DNA from: Lepeophtheirus salmonis
Lineage: Eukaryota; Arthropoda; Copepoda; Siphonostomatoida; Caligidae
Direction of reading: 5' to 3'
NCBI RefSeq assembly: GCF_016086655.4
Contig: NC_052135.2
Location: 53,865,671 to 53,929,670, forward strand
Length of the DNA: 64,000 nucleotides
A program made the position numbers and the translations under genes. Position 1 is the first letter of the stretch, and each line of letters opens with the position of its first letter. A model generated the notes under the pieces. It ran no database searches and was not told where the DNA came from. It saw only the letters and a list, made by a program, of their open reading frames with translations. Positions 1 through 11,535 of the stretch are shown here, piece after piece.

Positions 1-234
1 TCTTGAAAGCTAGAGATAATGTCAGAGAAATATTATGTCTAAAATATATTTATATATAAAACGTTGGGATTGCTGTCAATTTGTTTCTTAGAGATAATAA
101 AAAAGTTGTCAGAATGAGGATTTTGAAGAAAATAATAAGGAGGGAAGAGGAAAATGGAGGATATGAGGGGGGAAGGTCTTGGGTTTTTATTTAAGACCTT
201 TTTTATTTTTAAAGCTTATACCTTATTTTGAGGG
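1..234. other. AT-rich DNA, nothing recognised
   Basis: Very A+T-rich sequence with short purine-rich runs near 130-180. I see no coding frame, repeat match or structured signal in it. Confidence 0.5.
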
Positions 235-1238
235 TAGTGTTGTCACGATACCGGTTAATTTTTGTACCGGAACCGGTACAAAAAATAGTCGGTACTTTTT
301 TGGCTATACTATATTTCCGTAAATAACGTTCAGGATACGCACTTACAATGGCGAGCACAGGGGTTTTGGCCTTGAGGAAAAAGTGTGCATTCTCAGAAAT
401 TTTAAGACATCATTAGTATTTTTTTGACTAGTTATGACAGATTCGTAATTTTAAAGACTGTACTTCTTTGACGTAGTAGAATTCTATGCACTGGTTTCAA
501 TAGCAATATACTATTTTAACCCTACGTTAGTACACTGGGTATTATAAATAAAATTTATCAAAATGTCTCATATTCCCTTAAATCTACATTCTATCACCAA
601 TACTTTTCAGTAAATTTCTGAAAACTTAAATTATAATATATGCAAATATTTATTTATGTTAATAATGCCTTACATAGGATTTATTTGTAAATTTAGCATT
701 TTTTTATTAAAATTGAATGAAATTAATTTAATGTTTAACATTTGAAGTCGTACCTTTGGTCTATTTTTTGATTTTTCAAATTCTTCTGTTTCTTTGCAAT
801 ATGAAGACTGAGGCGCACAACTGTAAAAAAACACATAATATTGTAGCTAATATTTTATATAATACATCCAACCTCATCAAAAACTAATGAACACTAATTT
901 CATTCCTAAAATTCGTATAAAGTAATCCAAAATAACAAATTATATCTTATAAAATCACTAACTCTATGTTGTTTGGATTACTTTAAAATAATAATGTATT
1001 TTTAGAATATTAATTGATATTTACGAATGTAAAATGGATGAAATGGTTAAAAAATTATACAAAATTTAAACTACATAATTGTTATAATATTTCAACTGTC
1101 TATTATGTTATTAAATACGTTTTATTGAAGAATTTTCTTTCATAAACAGTTTACTGTAATTGCCAAGATGGCCAGTAAAAAAGGGTTAAAGCGTCATTAC
1201 CCGGGGCATCTAGAGTACCGGAGTACTGAACAACACTA
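235..1238. mobile_element. hAT-like non-autonomous element (tentative)
   Basis: The left end reads tagtgttgtcacgatacc and the right end, read in reverse complement, starts tagtgttgttcagtactc. The first nine bases are identical and the similarity continues, with a CCGG-containing stretch at similar depth in both. The roughly 1-kb interior is AT-rich and I find no transposase. The 8 bases flanking each side do not match, so the target-site test fails here. The hAT assignment rests only on the general look of the ends (TAGTGTTG-type) and on similar elements elsewhere in the window. Confidence 0.4.
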
Positions 1239-1825
1239 GACAATCAAATTACATGAGGCAGTCAGTCAGACGAGTGAGTAATAAAGGACCTATTCCCCCC
1301 TTAAGTAAAAAAGTAAGAAACTAGTCTCTTGATACAAAATGAGAAGGCATTTATCAGGTAAGGGAAAGGGGGGGGGGAATAAAGTAGTTTCTACTTTAGC
1401 ATGCAATCTGCATATATATATGTACTCGAATAATAAAAGTCTCTTTTTTTTTCAAGAAAGAAAACAAATTCCCAGTAGGAACTCAGGAAATGTCCTTTTA
1501 CTTATTCGAACAAACTAGGTTAAGGAAGAAATTTCTTTTTTTGTATATAGAATACATATATTAGGGTGAAGCTCATAAACAAAAAAAATTTATACTTCGA
1601 CAGAAAACCTTATTTAATTTTTTTTTTTGCTACACTGTATGGACTAAAATGAATTTGTATTGTAATATATCATATTAACCATAAACACAAATCCACAGAA
1701 ATTGAGGGTAAGTTACCAAAAATATATATATCATATTTTCATGTTTTGAACATGTTAAAATTTTTTATTGCAAATTCTTTTTAAAATTAATACGTAATGA
1801 TTAGACAATTATTATTTTTGAAGTT
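1239..1825. other. AT-rich spacer
   Basis: Contains a G run near 1370 and several T runs. No coding frame or repeat copy was recognised. Confidence 0.5.
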
Positions 1826-2081
1826 TAATGTTTTTTCAGTCCTTATTTAGGAATGAAGACTGATACCCTGTCCTGTTTAGTCTTAGTCCAGTCCAGTTGA
1901 GTCCTGCATATCAGTCCTAAAAATTATAATGCTTGATCCTAGATTAAGTCACTCAAAATTATTTATATATTTTCTTTTTATAGTCCGTTTTAGTATTAGC
2001 AGTCCAAAGGACTGACATTCTTAAGAACCTGTTACAAGGTACTGTACTGGCCTGGACTGAATAAATAAGAACGACACAATA
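1826..2081. mobile_element. MITE family M1 copy
   Basis: A 256-bp element. The left end (taatg, then cagtccttatttagga) is mirrored at the right by a reverse complement reading tattgtgtcgttcttattta, then ttcagtcc. The interior carries several agtcc/ggact blocks that also occur in the copies near 17244, 27448 and 62089. There is no coding capacity. The 62089 copy shows an imperfect 8-bp target duplication, so hAT mobilisation is the likeliest explanation for the family. This copy has no clear duplication. Confidence 0.6.
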
Positions 2082-2861
2082 GGAAAACCTTTTATTTTTT
2101 ACCAAAATGTAAGTACATAAATAATTGCTTATTTATATACTAAATGGGCATGGCGAAATCCATACATAAAGAGCCATGTACAAAGTATGTATGCAAGTTT
2201 TTGCAACCTGTATGTTTGCATTTGGTGCATATAGTATACATACTTTATTATAGCTTGTACTGGAAGTTTTAAACCCCCTCTGACATGGAGACATACTTTG
2301 TAAATAGTTCTTAATAATATGCTCTTTTTTTTAGTTTACCATACACTACTTTAAGGGCAGATTTTAAATTATCATCTACCTATATGGTAAAAAGTTAGTA
2401 GACACAGACAACAATGCTAAATATATTTTTTGAATATCATTCGCCTGGCGCTGAAGGTATATAGAAATATATATCTGTGAATTAAGTTGTGCAAGATGCC
2501 CATACACAGTACCAAAAGAAAGTGTTCCTTATGTTTTGCTCAAGTTACTTAGGGATGAGGTTTAACAGTCATTAATTTTTCAACTGCTCTAGTTATATTT
2601 GACAAAAAGAAGATACATATGTTGTGTACATCGAGTGTTCGATAGGCAGTCATGCATATTATATATATGCCCCGTTAGTATGTCAATATAAAAGAAACAG
2701 AGAATGAATGTGTTCACCCGGTCAATTTAAAGAATAGTTGGAAGGAGATGAGCTTAGATGTCATGACATTTTAATAGATAAGCTGCAAGTAACCTTGAGA
2801 GGAAGAAAATATACAAAAACATCACTCCGTGTATAAGAATTATATAGTAGGAACTACTTTT
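2082..2861. other. AT-rich spacer
   Basis: Includes a loose inverted repeat of atgtatgcaa/gtatacatac type near 2180-2250. No coding frame is credible. Confidence 0.4.
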
Positions 2862-3020
2862 ATGTCGATCCTTAATTCTACTCCGAGTCCAAGACTTACA
2901 ACTCCCAAGCAAAACCTTCAGCGTTACTCTAAGCCTTTCATGAGCACAGTTACACTGGTTATTACTTTATAATTAAATGGTCTGTCTTCAAGAATTAAAT
3001 AATAATAACAGCAGCTTTGG
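2862..3020 (-). repeat. R1 dispersed repeat, reverse copy
   Basis: In reverse complement this contains the R1 landmarks in order: ttattatttaattcttgaag, then a short stretch with gtaacgctgaagg, then tcggagtagaatt followed by gatcgaca. The same series is found forward near 28365, 47285, 49400 and 53100. R1 has no recognisable open frame. Confidence 0.6.
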
Positions 3021-3207
3021 ACGATAAAAATATGTTCAGATTACCAACTAGAAAAAAGACCCCACACTTTCTATGGCATGCTACATACACCTTTGCCGAT
3101 AGTCTATCGCTATTGGACACTCAACGTACTTGATAGGTGTAAATAAAATGTTCCTTTTCTTACATAAGTAAGACATTACTTACTTAGTAATTAAAATCAG
3201 ACGCACT

Positions 3208-3570
3208 TTTTAGCTCGGCCGTTTTTTTGGAGTTGGCTAACTGAATAGTAAATTTTATTTTCTAGAGCTGTTCTCTTTTATTATTCAATTTCTAAGGAGT
3301 TAAATTCCTACATAATACAATTATATACAAACCCCGATTATAAATTTACATATGCACATAAAAGACAGAGAGTTAGTTCCATTGAGGATTTGTTGCAGAG
3401 TTATAATTATAAAACCTTGTATACCCAAGAAGTAGAATTGAGTATCAACAAAGAAGTAATTTTTTTTCCCTTGTTCAGTTCTTTCGTCTTCTCCTTATGA
3501 CAGCTAAGCTTCCCTCCTCTAAAACAATATTCAAATTGTTAGGGTTACCACGTTGATTTTCTGTTTTGTT
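3208..3570 (+). repeat. R1 dispersed repeat, forward copy
   Basis: Starts with a ttggagttggctaactgaa segment, continues through agaagtagaattgagtatc, and ends with atgacagctaagcttccctc, then attcaaattgttagggttac and cacgttgattttctg. This is the most complete small R1 copy in the left part of the window. No coding frame is shared between copies. Confidence 0.65.
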
Positions 3571-4135
3571 TTTTATTGCTGCTGTTTTCCCCCCCCAAAA
3601 TGCTCCCAATTACCATCACTGTATATACTGTATACACCAAAAAAATTAAAGATACTTTTTAATATTTTTCCCTGAAAACATTGTCTTTAATGTACCTCGT
3701 CTCAAATTGTCTTTGTTTGAACAAATTTGGTTTATTATCCTCACCCTAATGTATATTTATAAACATATATAAGATAAGAGATTTGGCTTTACATACAGCT
3801 TACATTTGTATGTACATACGAGAGCAACTATACTAATAATACGATCATCATCAAGATTTTATAGAGATAAAAGGAATAATCTTTGATCCAAGGAGATTTT
3901 CTTATTTCTTTTATAGATTCCCCTTCTGAAAATCCCATGTGCTATTTCTTTTACCCAGAAAGAAAAGCCACTCTATCCCCTCATAAAAAAATAGAATGAG
4001 ATGGCTTTAAGCTAAAAAAAAAGAGTACGAATCAAAATTCATAAGAATTATATATCAAAAAAAATCTTAAAAAAGAATTGTATGGTTGAACCAATTGCCT
4101 TAATCGATAGTTATTGCTCCCTTGAGTGTATATAT
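3571..4135. other. AT-rich spacer
   Basis: AT-rich sequence without a recognisable repeat, apart from a loosely palindromic gtatatactgtatacac stretch near 3620. Confidence 0.4.
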
Positions 4136-5288
4136 TAGGGATGTTATGGGACAAAATTGTTTCAGGGTTCGATTCAGTACGTTTTTACCCTCGGTGCAGT
4201 ATGTATATACATACATAAATAATCACAAATTTTATATTTTGATAAATTATATTTTTTGCTTATTATTTTATTTTTAAATTAACAGATTTAGATAGTGAGG
4301 TACAATTTTATTTCATAAGTATCCTCTAATGAAGAAATAATATATATCTCCTTATGTAAAACAGAGTTCATGACTTGATGGGAAACCCCTGAAAAGGGTA
4401 GTTCCTATATTTACCAAAAGGAGTTGGAGACCTCATTCCATCTATTCTAAAAATGGGAAAAAATTACTCCAATCCTTTAGATGATGTAGGAAGATATCAG
4501 GATGAACTTTGAGGTCGTGAGTACGTCCCTCAGATTGGCTCATTGTAACGTCCTCACGATAGAAGGATAGGTGATAGATTCAGTGGCTCATCTCCAAAGT
4601 ACAATGTATAATCGGTATACACAGTGAATCACAAGAACCAAGAGCTCCCTTCGTGGATCCAAGGTTACGTCTCTCAGGTAACTATAATCTTCAACTCCCT
4701 CTCCAAAGATGAGAAATACTAATACCCAATATTATAGAATATTTCCTCAAAATTATTTGTTAGAACTAGCTCAAGATCCTTTCTTCATGATTTGATTAAC
4801 TTATCAGATCTCTGGATTTGGCAGTTTTTCTTTTTAGTTTTTATCCATGTGTCGTTGACTAATTTAAATTAAACATGCAAGCGTCGTTTCTTTTTTGTTT
4901 TTTTCCTTTTGTTTTTAACCAGAAAATTAGAATAATTTTTTTTTTTTTTAGAATGAATAAATGTATTTACAAAAAAAAAAAGATAATTACTTACAAAATG
5001 TATTTTAGTTAGCTTCGCCATACCTCACAACTACAGGTATATATGCATTAAGCGAAATATTTTTTTCGAGAGCTGGCGATATTTTGACTTGTGAATTATT
5101 GGTAAATGTAAAAAAGCTCATCTTTTCGGAATTAAAAATTAAAAAATAAAATAACAAAAAAGCTTGAAAAACTAAATTAAATATATTAAAAAAACAATTT
5201 TACTATTATCCCGTACCGAGCCGCGTATAGTGATGGTTGGATCGCGGTTTGTACCAAACTGTGGGTTTTGGGTACCGTCCCAACCCTA
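4136..5288. mobile_element. hAT-type non-autonomous element, 1.15 kb
   Basis: The left end reads tagggatgttatgggac and the right end in reverse complement reads tagggttgggacggtacc. The adjacent eight bases are gtatatat on the left and gtaaagat on the right, six of eight identical, which fits a decayed 8-bp hAT target duplication. The interior has no transposase frame. TAGGG-GGGAC ends are common in hAT-derived elements of animals, but no enzyme has been linked to this copy. Confidence 0.5.
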
Positions 5289-6386
5289 GTAAAGATATTG
5301 TTATATTGTGAATGGGGCATGCACATTGTTTGTTTATATTATTTTGTTAACAAAGTAACAGAGAGTGGTGCCGTCTATCAGTGAAATAATAGAACTCTGT
5401 GAATCATAATATATTAAATAAAAAAATATAGAAGGAGGAGATATGGAATAAAAAATATGTCAAATTTATTATTTAAATCTATGACAAACTGGTTTTCAGT
5501 TTACTTTTCTTAATTACATAAAAAACCCGTTTTTTATGTAATTTGGTGATGTTACTGCAAGTTTTGTTTCCTTAATCTGTATAGCGTATCCATGCACTTC
5601 GGATTCTGATCCAATATCCCTCTTATTTTTTATATAACTATCAATACAGTGCAGCGCTAGGTAGCATTTTTACATGTAAAGATTGTCTATTGTGTGAACT
5701 TGGTTCATTATGTAGAGCTTTCAATCAGATTATAAACTATTATAAACCCTATCCAGAAACAAATAAAGACTGAATATACTCAAAGAATAAATAAATACGA
5801 TTATAATAACTATTTAGAAGTATATAATATGTAAGCATATACTTTGCCTATGCACCTCGATAAAAGCTATTGACCGATTAAATGCTGTACATACATAAAT
5901 ACGTATTAAAGGAAATAAAAAATGTTAAGATTTATGACGATTTATTCAAGATTGAAAATTGCAAAGAAATTCTAGGAAAAAAGAATTTATAATAAAATGA
6001 ATATAATTCTTTATTTTTTTATTTGATCAAAATACGTACATACATATACAAACAATAATATACAGAGTTACGACCCCTGGACAACCAACATAAACTTTTT
6101 TGGATATATTTTTTTAGCAAGGTCCATAAAAGGAAAAGTCTCCATATTTAGAGTAGGTAAAAACAGTCTTGCACAATGTGATTCTTCATGAACAATAAAT
6201 ATGCATGGATATGTATTTTGTATGAATGAAGGTAATCCTTTGGTGACCTATAAAACAGGACAAATCTTTTGTACAACAACTTTCCTAGGTATGGTATATA
6301 CTTTATAGCTATGGGCAGTAGTGTGCCAATCCATATCTTGTGAGTAATTGTTTTTTTTGTTCGTGTTAAATCCAAGTAATAGTATA
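5289..6386. other. AT-rich spacer
   Basis: A 1.1-kb stretch with no credible gene. A minus-strand 75-codon open frame at 6148-6375 has no recognisable domain and is within chance length for this base composition. Confidence 0.5.
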
Positions 6387-6813
6387 TTAGGTCAAGTACT
6401 GAGTTTTTTTCGCTAGATATCTTTTGTGAGTATTTTTAAATGTTTGCGTACACTTCAAAAAAGTTCATTTACAGTTTGTGTTTGGGGAAGCCAGTTGTTA
6501 GTTATAGCGTTCCGTAAGGGAAGTAAAAAAGAGTAAATTTGATACATTCTTCAGTATCATTATAACCAAGGTGAAAAGACAGAGCAGACAACCATTTTTG
6601 GGGGATGTTTATGGACTCAATACAGTATCGAATGCAACAGCAAAGTAGTGGTTCCAACAATTCCATTCTGGTAATATGGATCATCGAAAATGTCGATAAA
6701 ATAATGGAAATCCGCCGATATTCGGACCGGCATATTAATTTAATTTTTATTTAAATTTAATTTTATTGTCAAAATAAAGTGAAAAACGCTCCGAACTTTT
6801 TACTTCGCCAATT
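6387..6813 (+). mobile_element. Internally deleted mariner (family Mar1)
   Basis: The 5 prime TIR starts ttaggtcaagta after a TA. The 3 prime TIR (aacgctccgaactttttact then tcgcc) is its inverse. Translated forward, the inside retains the end of the transposase N-terminal region, including IIENVDKIMEI, which in mariner proteins lies between the two helix-turn-helix motifs. The rest of the gene, including the whole catalytic domain, is missing. Two other copies of the same family are at 28981 and 37210. It is a 427-bp MITE-like derivative and cannot encode an enzyme. Confidence 0.75.
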
Positions 6814-6947
6814 ATTTTGTTTTAAAAATCAGTGTATCAATTTAAAAAATCAACATTCAAAGGTTACTCCACGCCATTAAACTACAGAAAATTAATGATT
6901 TTCATAGATTTTTTGAAAAACTATTCTTACAGTTTTAAGTGTATTAA

Positions 6948-7682
6948 CCGAGTGATCCATTAAAATCTGAAGACTTTGAATTTCAAAATTCAACAAGATA
7001 TCACTTAGTAATCAAAGTTGGAATTTCAAAAAAATTACTATTATAAATAGTTGTGTGTCAATCATTGATGTAGACGCCCTTAGTTCCAATGAAAGCTTCT
7101 GGCAGCAACAGAATGCCAAGCGCCCGCTCCAGATGTAGTCATCTATCACGATGTCCCATATATGGCTGACAGTGGCTTTGAGGGCTTCGGTGTTTGTATG
7201 AAGGACACAGAAGGCCTCACCTTAACATGCAACAAAAATATTTTTTGTCTCTCCACCCTCACATAGCTCTTTTCAACAACGTTTTTTATAGTTCTCTGGG
7301 CATTTACCTGTGTGAAACCTCGAGATCTCTTGTATGGGCTCTTATGGATGTGAGAGGATTGGCCTGGGCTGTTTTTTTAACTTATCCAGGTCTAAGTTAA
7401 CCTTTTTGGCACAGCCCTTCTTACTCTACAACATTTCGGACTTGCTGACGGTGTATATGGGGGTCCTGGAGACGCCAAACTGCTTGGAGTACACGTATGG
7501 AAATTCATAAATCACGTTCAAATATTATTTTCTCGACTTGTACGTAAGCTAAAGAGCTCAAGTTTTTTATTTTTTAACCAATTGTTTATGCTTTAGTATA
7601 TCTAAATATTAACTAATTTCAATGACTCAAACTTCATTAATTATTTAATTTGTAAGTGTTCAGATGTCAATGGAGAATCCAG
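6948..7682 (-). mobile_element. Tc1-like family A, deleted copy 1
   Basis: A 735-bp element on the minus strand. Its ends are ccgagtgatccattaaaatc at the left and, in reverse complement, ctggattctccattgacatc at the right; both are next to a TA. Reading from the right, the relic shows the family A N-terminal helix-turn-helix (EFPYVYSKQFGVSRTPIY, roughly residues 15-35), then a linker ending near a RVE(R/K)-type motif. It then jumps to a C-terminal segment with HTNTEALKATVSHIWD. The catalytic middle is gone and stops interrupt the frame. Copies B, C and D are at 25.0, 44.2 and 52.5 kb. Confidence 0.8.
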
Positions 7683-7684
7683 TA

Positions 7685-8559
7685 ACAAAAGTTTTAAAAA
7701 AATATTGGGATTTTCTCCTTTTCTGGATTATCGTTTAAGATTGTTATTATTTTGACACACCACAAATATAGGTAGATATGTAAGAATCAACTATCAATTA
7801 ACTACTTACTTCATCTCTTTTTTTTATAGTTGTAATCATCGATTAAAATCATTGATGGGCAAACTATGACCGGTTGACCATAAGTGGCATAGGTGTAACA
7901 AAAACTTTGTTGTCAATGTTGAATTCATGCTCAATAGAATTCTGACAAACACTTTTTATGGAGTGTAACTTTAAAAAATGAACCACTAATGATAACTTTT
8001 ATCTTATTCAAAAAAGCTTAAATTTTAATGACATGATTTTAAAATAATTAAAAAAAGCAAGTATTAAAAAAAGGAAAAATATATGTAAGTTCTTTGAAAT
8101 AATTAAGTGTACCTTCATTAATTTTTGAATTGCTCAAGGGCAACTTTTGAAAATGAGTTAATGTTTTTCGCCAGCTCAAAAATGTAACTGAAGCCTGATT
8201 AATGAGTTCCACATAAATTCTCTACAATCATATACTTTTGATTATTATATAATATAATTTTTATATATCTTTTCTTTGATATCTCAACCTTTCCTCTAAA
8301 AAGAAAAAGAAAACCGACTTAAAAAAATGAAAAATACTTGATTGACTAGTGATTATTCTCCTATTCCTAGTAGGGATCTATTAATTGACTACTTCACAGC
8401 TTATGAATACTCAATTTTAGTATACAGCATTAATAAAGAGAGGACATGTATTTGTCGCAGAGGATTTTATTTTTTTGCATAATAAAGACAAGATAAAACA
8501 ATTTTTGTTTCTGTCCGGTCCGACTCAAACAAAATTCAAGACTAAGCAGAATTATATTT
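7685..8559. other. AT-rich spacer
   Basis: Sequence without a recognised repeat or gene. Confidence 0.4.
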
Positions 8560-8830
8560 TGAAGGGTTTAGATTTTTTTAATTAAAAAAAATTTCAAAAA
8601 TTTCAAAATTCCAAAGCTATTCCCAAAAATTATATATAAAAAAAATACAAGAATTCACAACTGTTCTCGTAAAATTAATTTATTTTGAAAAAAAATCCCA
8701 AATTTACAGCTGTTCACAAAAAAATTTTAAAATTAAATTTCAAATATTGAATTTTTTAGTAAAAAGCAAAAATTTCTTTTTTTTTGGGGGGGTGGAGGTT
8801 ACTAAAGTCCCTCCATATTCCACCTACTGC
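8560..8830. repeat. R2 A/T-tract repeat with C/G-run end
   Basis: Phased runs of aaaaatttcaaaa-type motifs end in a G run (ttttgggggggtgg) followed by aagtccctcc. The segment at 47870-48360 has the same architecture: ccccccccc, many tttgaaattttt motifs, then gaagtccctt. The two are taken as distant copies of one element. No coding sequence is seen. Confidence 0.4.
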
Positions 8831-11424
8831 AGATGCCCTTTGAAGCTTTATGACAATATGGTACGATTCTAAGATTAGACAAAACGAATAATTGGTGGGG
8901 TTTTAGAATTAGGAGGGACTTCTAGTGGATAATAGCCTTCTGTGTGTCTACTTGGATAATTTTAAATCATAAAGTTCATAAAATGACTGAAGGGGTGAAT
9001 ATTTAGTCATAAAACTCAAATCTCAAAAGTGTTCGTAGTATACCTTATACAATTTTTTTCTTCTCTGTAACGTATACAGATTTAATTTGCAGAAAAATAC
9101 TCTTTTAAAAACTATATTGTTTAAAGTTATGATCACAGTTGATGTACAAAAGTTACATATAATTTATAACTTATATATGTGGGAAATAGACAATTTACAA
9201 TGTAGAAGTATGTAATCCCCAACATTCAGTGCAATAACCAATATGTTTTATGGCTGATTAAATAGTCCAGGTCATATGGAAAGAATAAGACTTGTGTTCA
9301 GACTTAGTCCAATACCAAATTTTTACAGTTTGGTTGGAAATTATTTTTTCTATGGGGATTTAAACTCATATTTGTCGATGTTAACAATTTGGAAACACAA
9401 CGGGTGTTATTTTATGTAAAATGAGAACAGTCCAGATCGAATTTTTCTTTGTGAATGGTTTAAAGATCGAATTAATTTATGCCATTCTGAGATCGGTTTG
9501 GAATTTTCGTACCAAAACACAAGATTAATTACAATTTGGTCTAGTATGTTAATTGTGTATTAATTGCTCAATTATTCTTCATAACGGGACTAAGTCTTTG
9601 TTTCTACACAATTAACAAATATTGTAGGAACAGGGTTGCTAAGATCCTTCCTCTCCAATTAAACGGATTCTTATTATATATGACAGCATAAATAGGATTG
9701 CAGATTAAGCAGTAGTAAACTTTGTTATTAAGACGTCTTTGGAACAATTATTTATTTTCCATATTTATGCAACTTGCTGATTCTGCAGAATTCATGCACA
9801 ATAAAATATATGAATGTATTTGGTTGTAATCAATTAATTAAATGCAAAATGGATTAGAAAAAAAAGAGGTCAAACCTACAATAAAAACAACTTTATCAGA
9901 CCATTACTTCATAAATCATGTCAACATGTAACACAAATCCAATTTTGTCAACAAGTTGTAAGCTTTATATCGATGTTTATTTTTTGTAAAAAACAAAAAT
10001 CATGAACAAAAAGTCAATAAGAATTGATGATAAATAATTATGACGAATGTATTTATGTATATCCAAAATTATATTAATAATATGTGTGTCTTACAGAGAG
10101 AGAGATTCAAGAAATCAAACAAACTGCTATCCATCATCAGGATTGTCATCGTTAGGGTATATAATTGAAGGCTAATATCATGACACTACATAGATAGTAA
10201 CAGATGAATTATTTTCAAATGAATCATAATTTGCCCTTATTCCAAGAACGTGTCGTTTCCACTAGTCTTATAGATATTTTTGGGAGTAGAAAAATATAAT
10301 TTATTCCATTTCTTTTGAAGCATTTCAGTATTTTGATGGGTATTGAGTACTGTTGTAACGAAACTAATATTTTTGTGTAGTTTCTGGTAACGAATTTGGT
10401 ATCGTCTAGACCGTGTACAGAAAGTTCACCGCGCTCTTTTCAATCCTGAAAAGTTCATATCCCTCTTTTCACCACTAAACAAGTTTATCCCAAGAAAAAG
10501 AGGAAAATTTTGCCCAACAATTTATAATTTTGGAATTATTCTTTATGAAAATAGTCACTTATGGTGTACTATGTGATTATACTTTTTCAAAAAAAGATTT
10601 AATCAATAAATACGTATACTCATTATCCTAGTTAATAAGTTCATAATTTAAATAAGAACTTATACTTAACGAATAACTTTATAAAATTATTAACCACTCA
10701 TTGTAACAAATTTGCGACATAGCTTTAAGATATTTTTATTTCACTAAATTGAATATGACTATATTAGTGATTTTATAATTACTTCTTGTGGCGATTATAT
10801 TATCAAATTATGTAGACTTTCATTTTATAATTTAGAAATACTTTTTGAACATGTAAAAGCAAATTATGCAATGCACTCATTTTATCCTTCCTAACAATTA
10901 TATTATATTATGTTGTAATATGTTTTGTTTTTTCAGATGAACTTGTCTTGTGACTTAGTTTCCTCTGCATGAAATTTACTTGGAATGAACTTTCCTCAGG
11001 ATGATTTTTCCTGGTGATGAACTTACCTTGGGGATCAAAAGAGGGAGGTGAACTGTTGTGGGGTAAAAAAAGCGATTAGGAATTTCATGTTCCCCGTTTA
11101 GAGATGTGCTAATGTTAAAATACTTTTCAATCCGATCCGATAGAATTAAACATATAATTTTTTGACCCAATAATCTGATCCAATCTGATATTTTACAAAT
11201 TGTTAGATGTACCCGTGGCCTGGAATTATTTGTTTTGTTTTGTCATAATTATTCTGTTCCATTTGCCAAATAATTATTATCCTACCAAAAAGGAAATTCA
11301 AGGTTCTTCAGAATTCTTGTTATGGATGGGAAATGACCTAGCACAGAAATGTGTTCACTTTATTAATAAAACTTGTCATGAACAATTTGGGTACGAAATT
11401 TGGTAGAATACGTCATTGGAAGGC
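8831..11424. other. AT-rich region without a supported gene
   Basis: About 2.6 kb. Around 9275-9560 there are scattered gatcgaatt and gtccagatcg blocks reminiscent of the M2 MITEs, too degraded to delimit. Open frames here are under 70 codons with no domain. A (ga)n run occurs near 10098. Confidence 0.4.
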
Positions 11425-11535
11425 AGGGGCGTTGCTAACTTTCATCATTTTGTGGGCTTAGCCCAAAAAAAATTACATTTACCGTATTATAAAAGTTATA
11501 TTAATAGGTAAATTTTATTTAAACATGGGGGCGAC
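11425..11535. repeat. R3 dispersed repeat, copy 1
   Basis: The segment caggggcgttgctaactttc, followed by catcatttt and then a tagccc-type stretch, is repeated at 30237-30345 (caggggtgttactagctttc, catcattt, tagcccc). Similarity continues for about 100 bp. No function is seen. Confidence 0.5.

Noticed and set aside
7194..7400. 68-codon plus-strand frame as a gene
   Set aside because: Shadow frame opposite the family A transposase relic.
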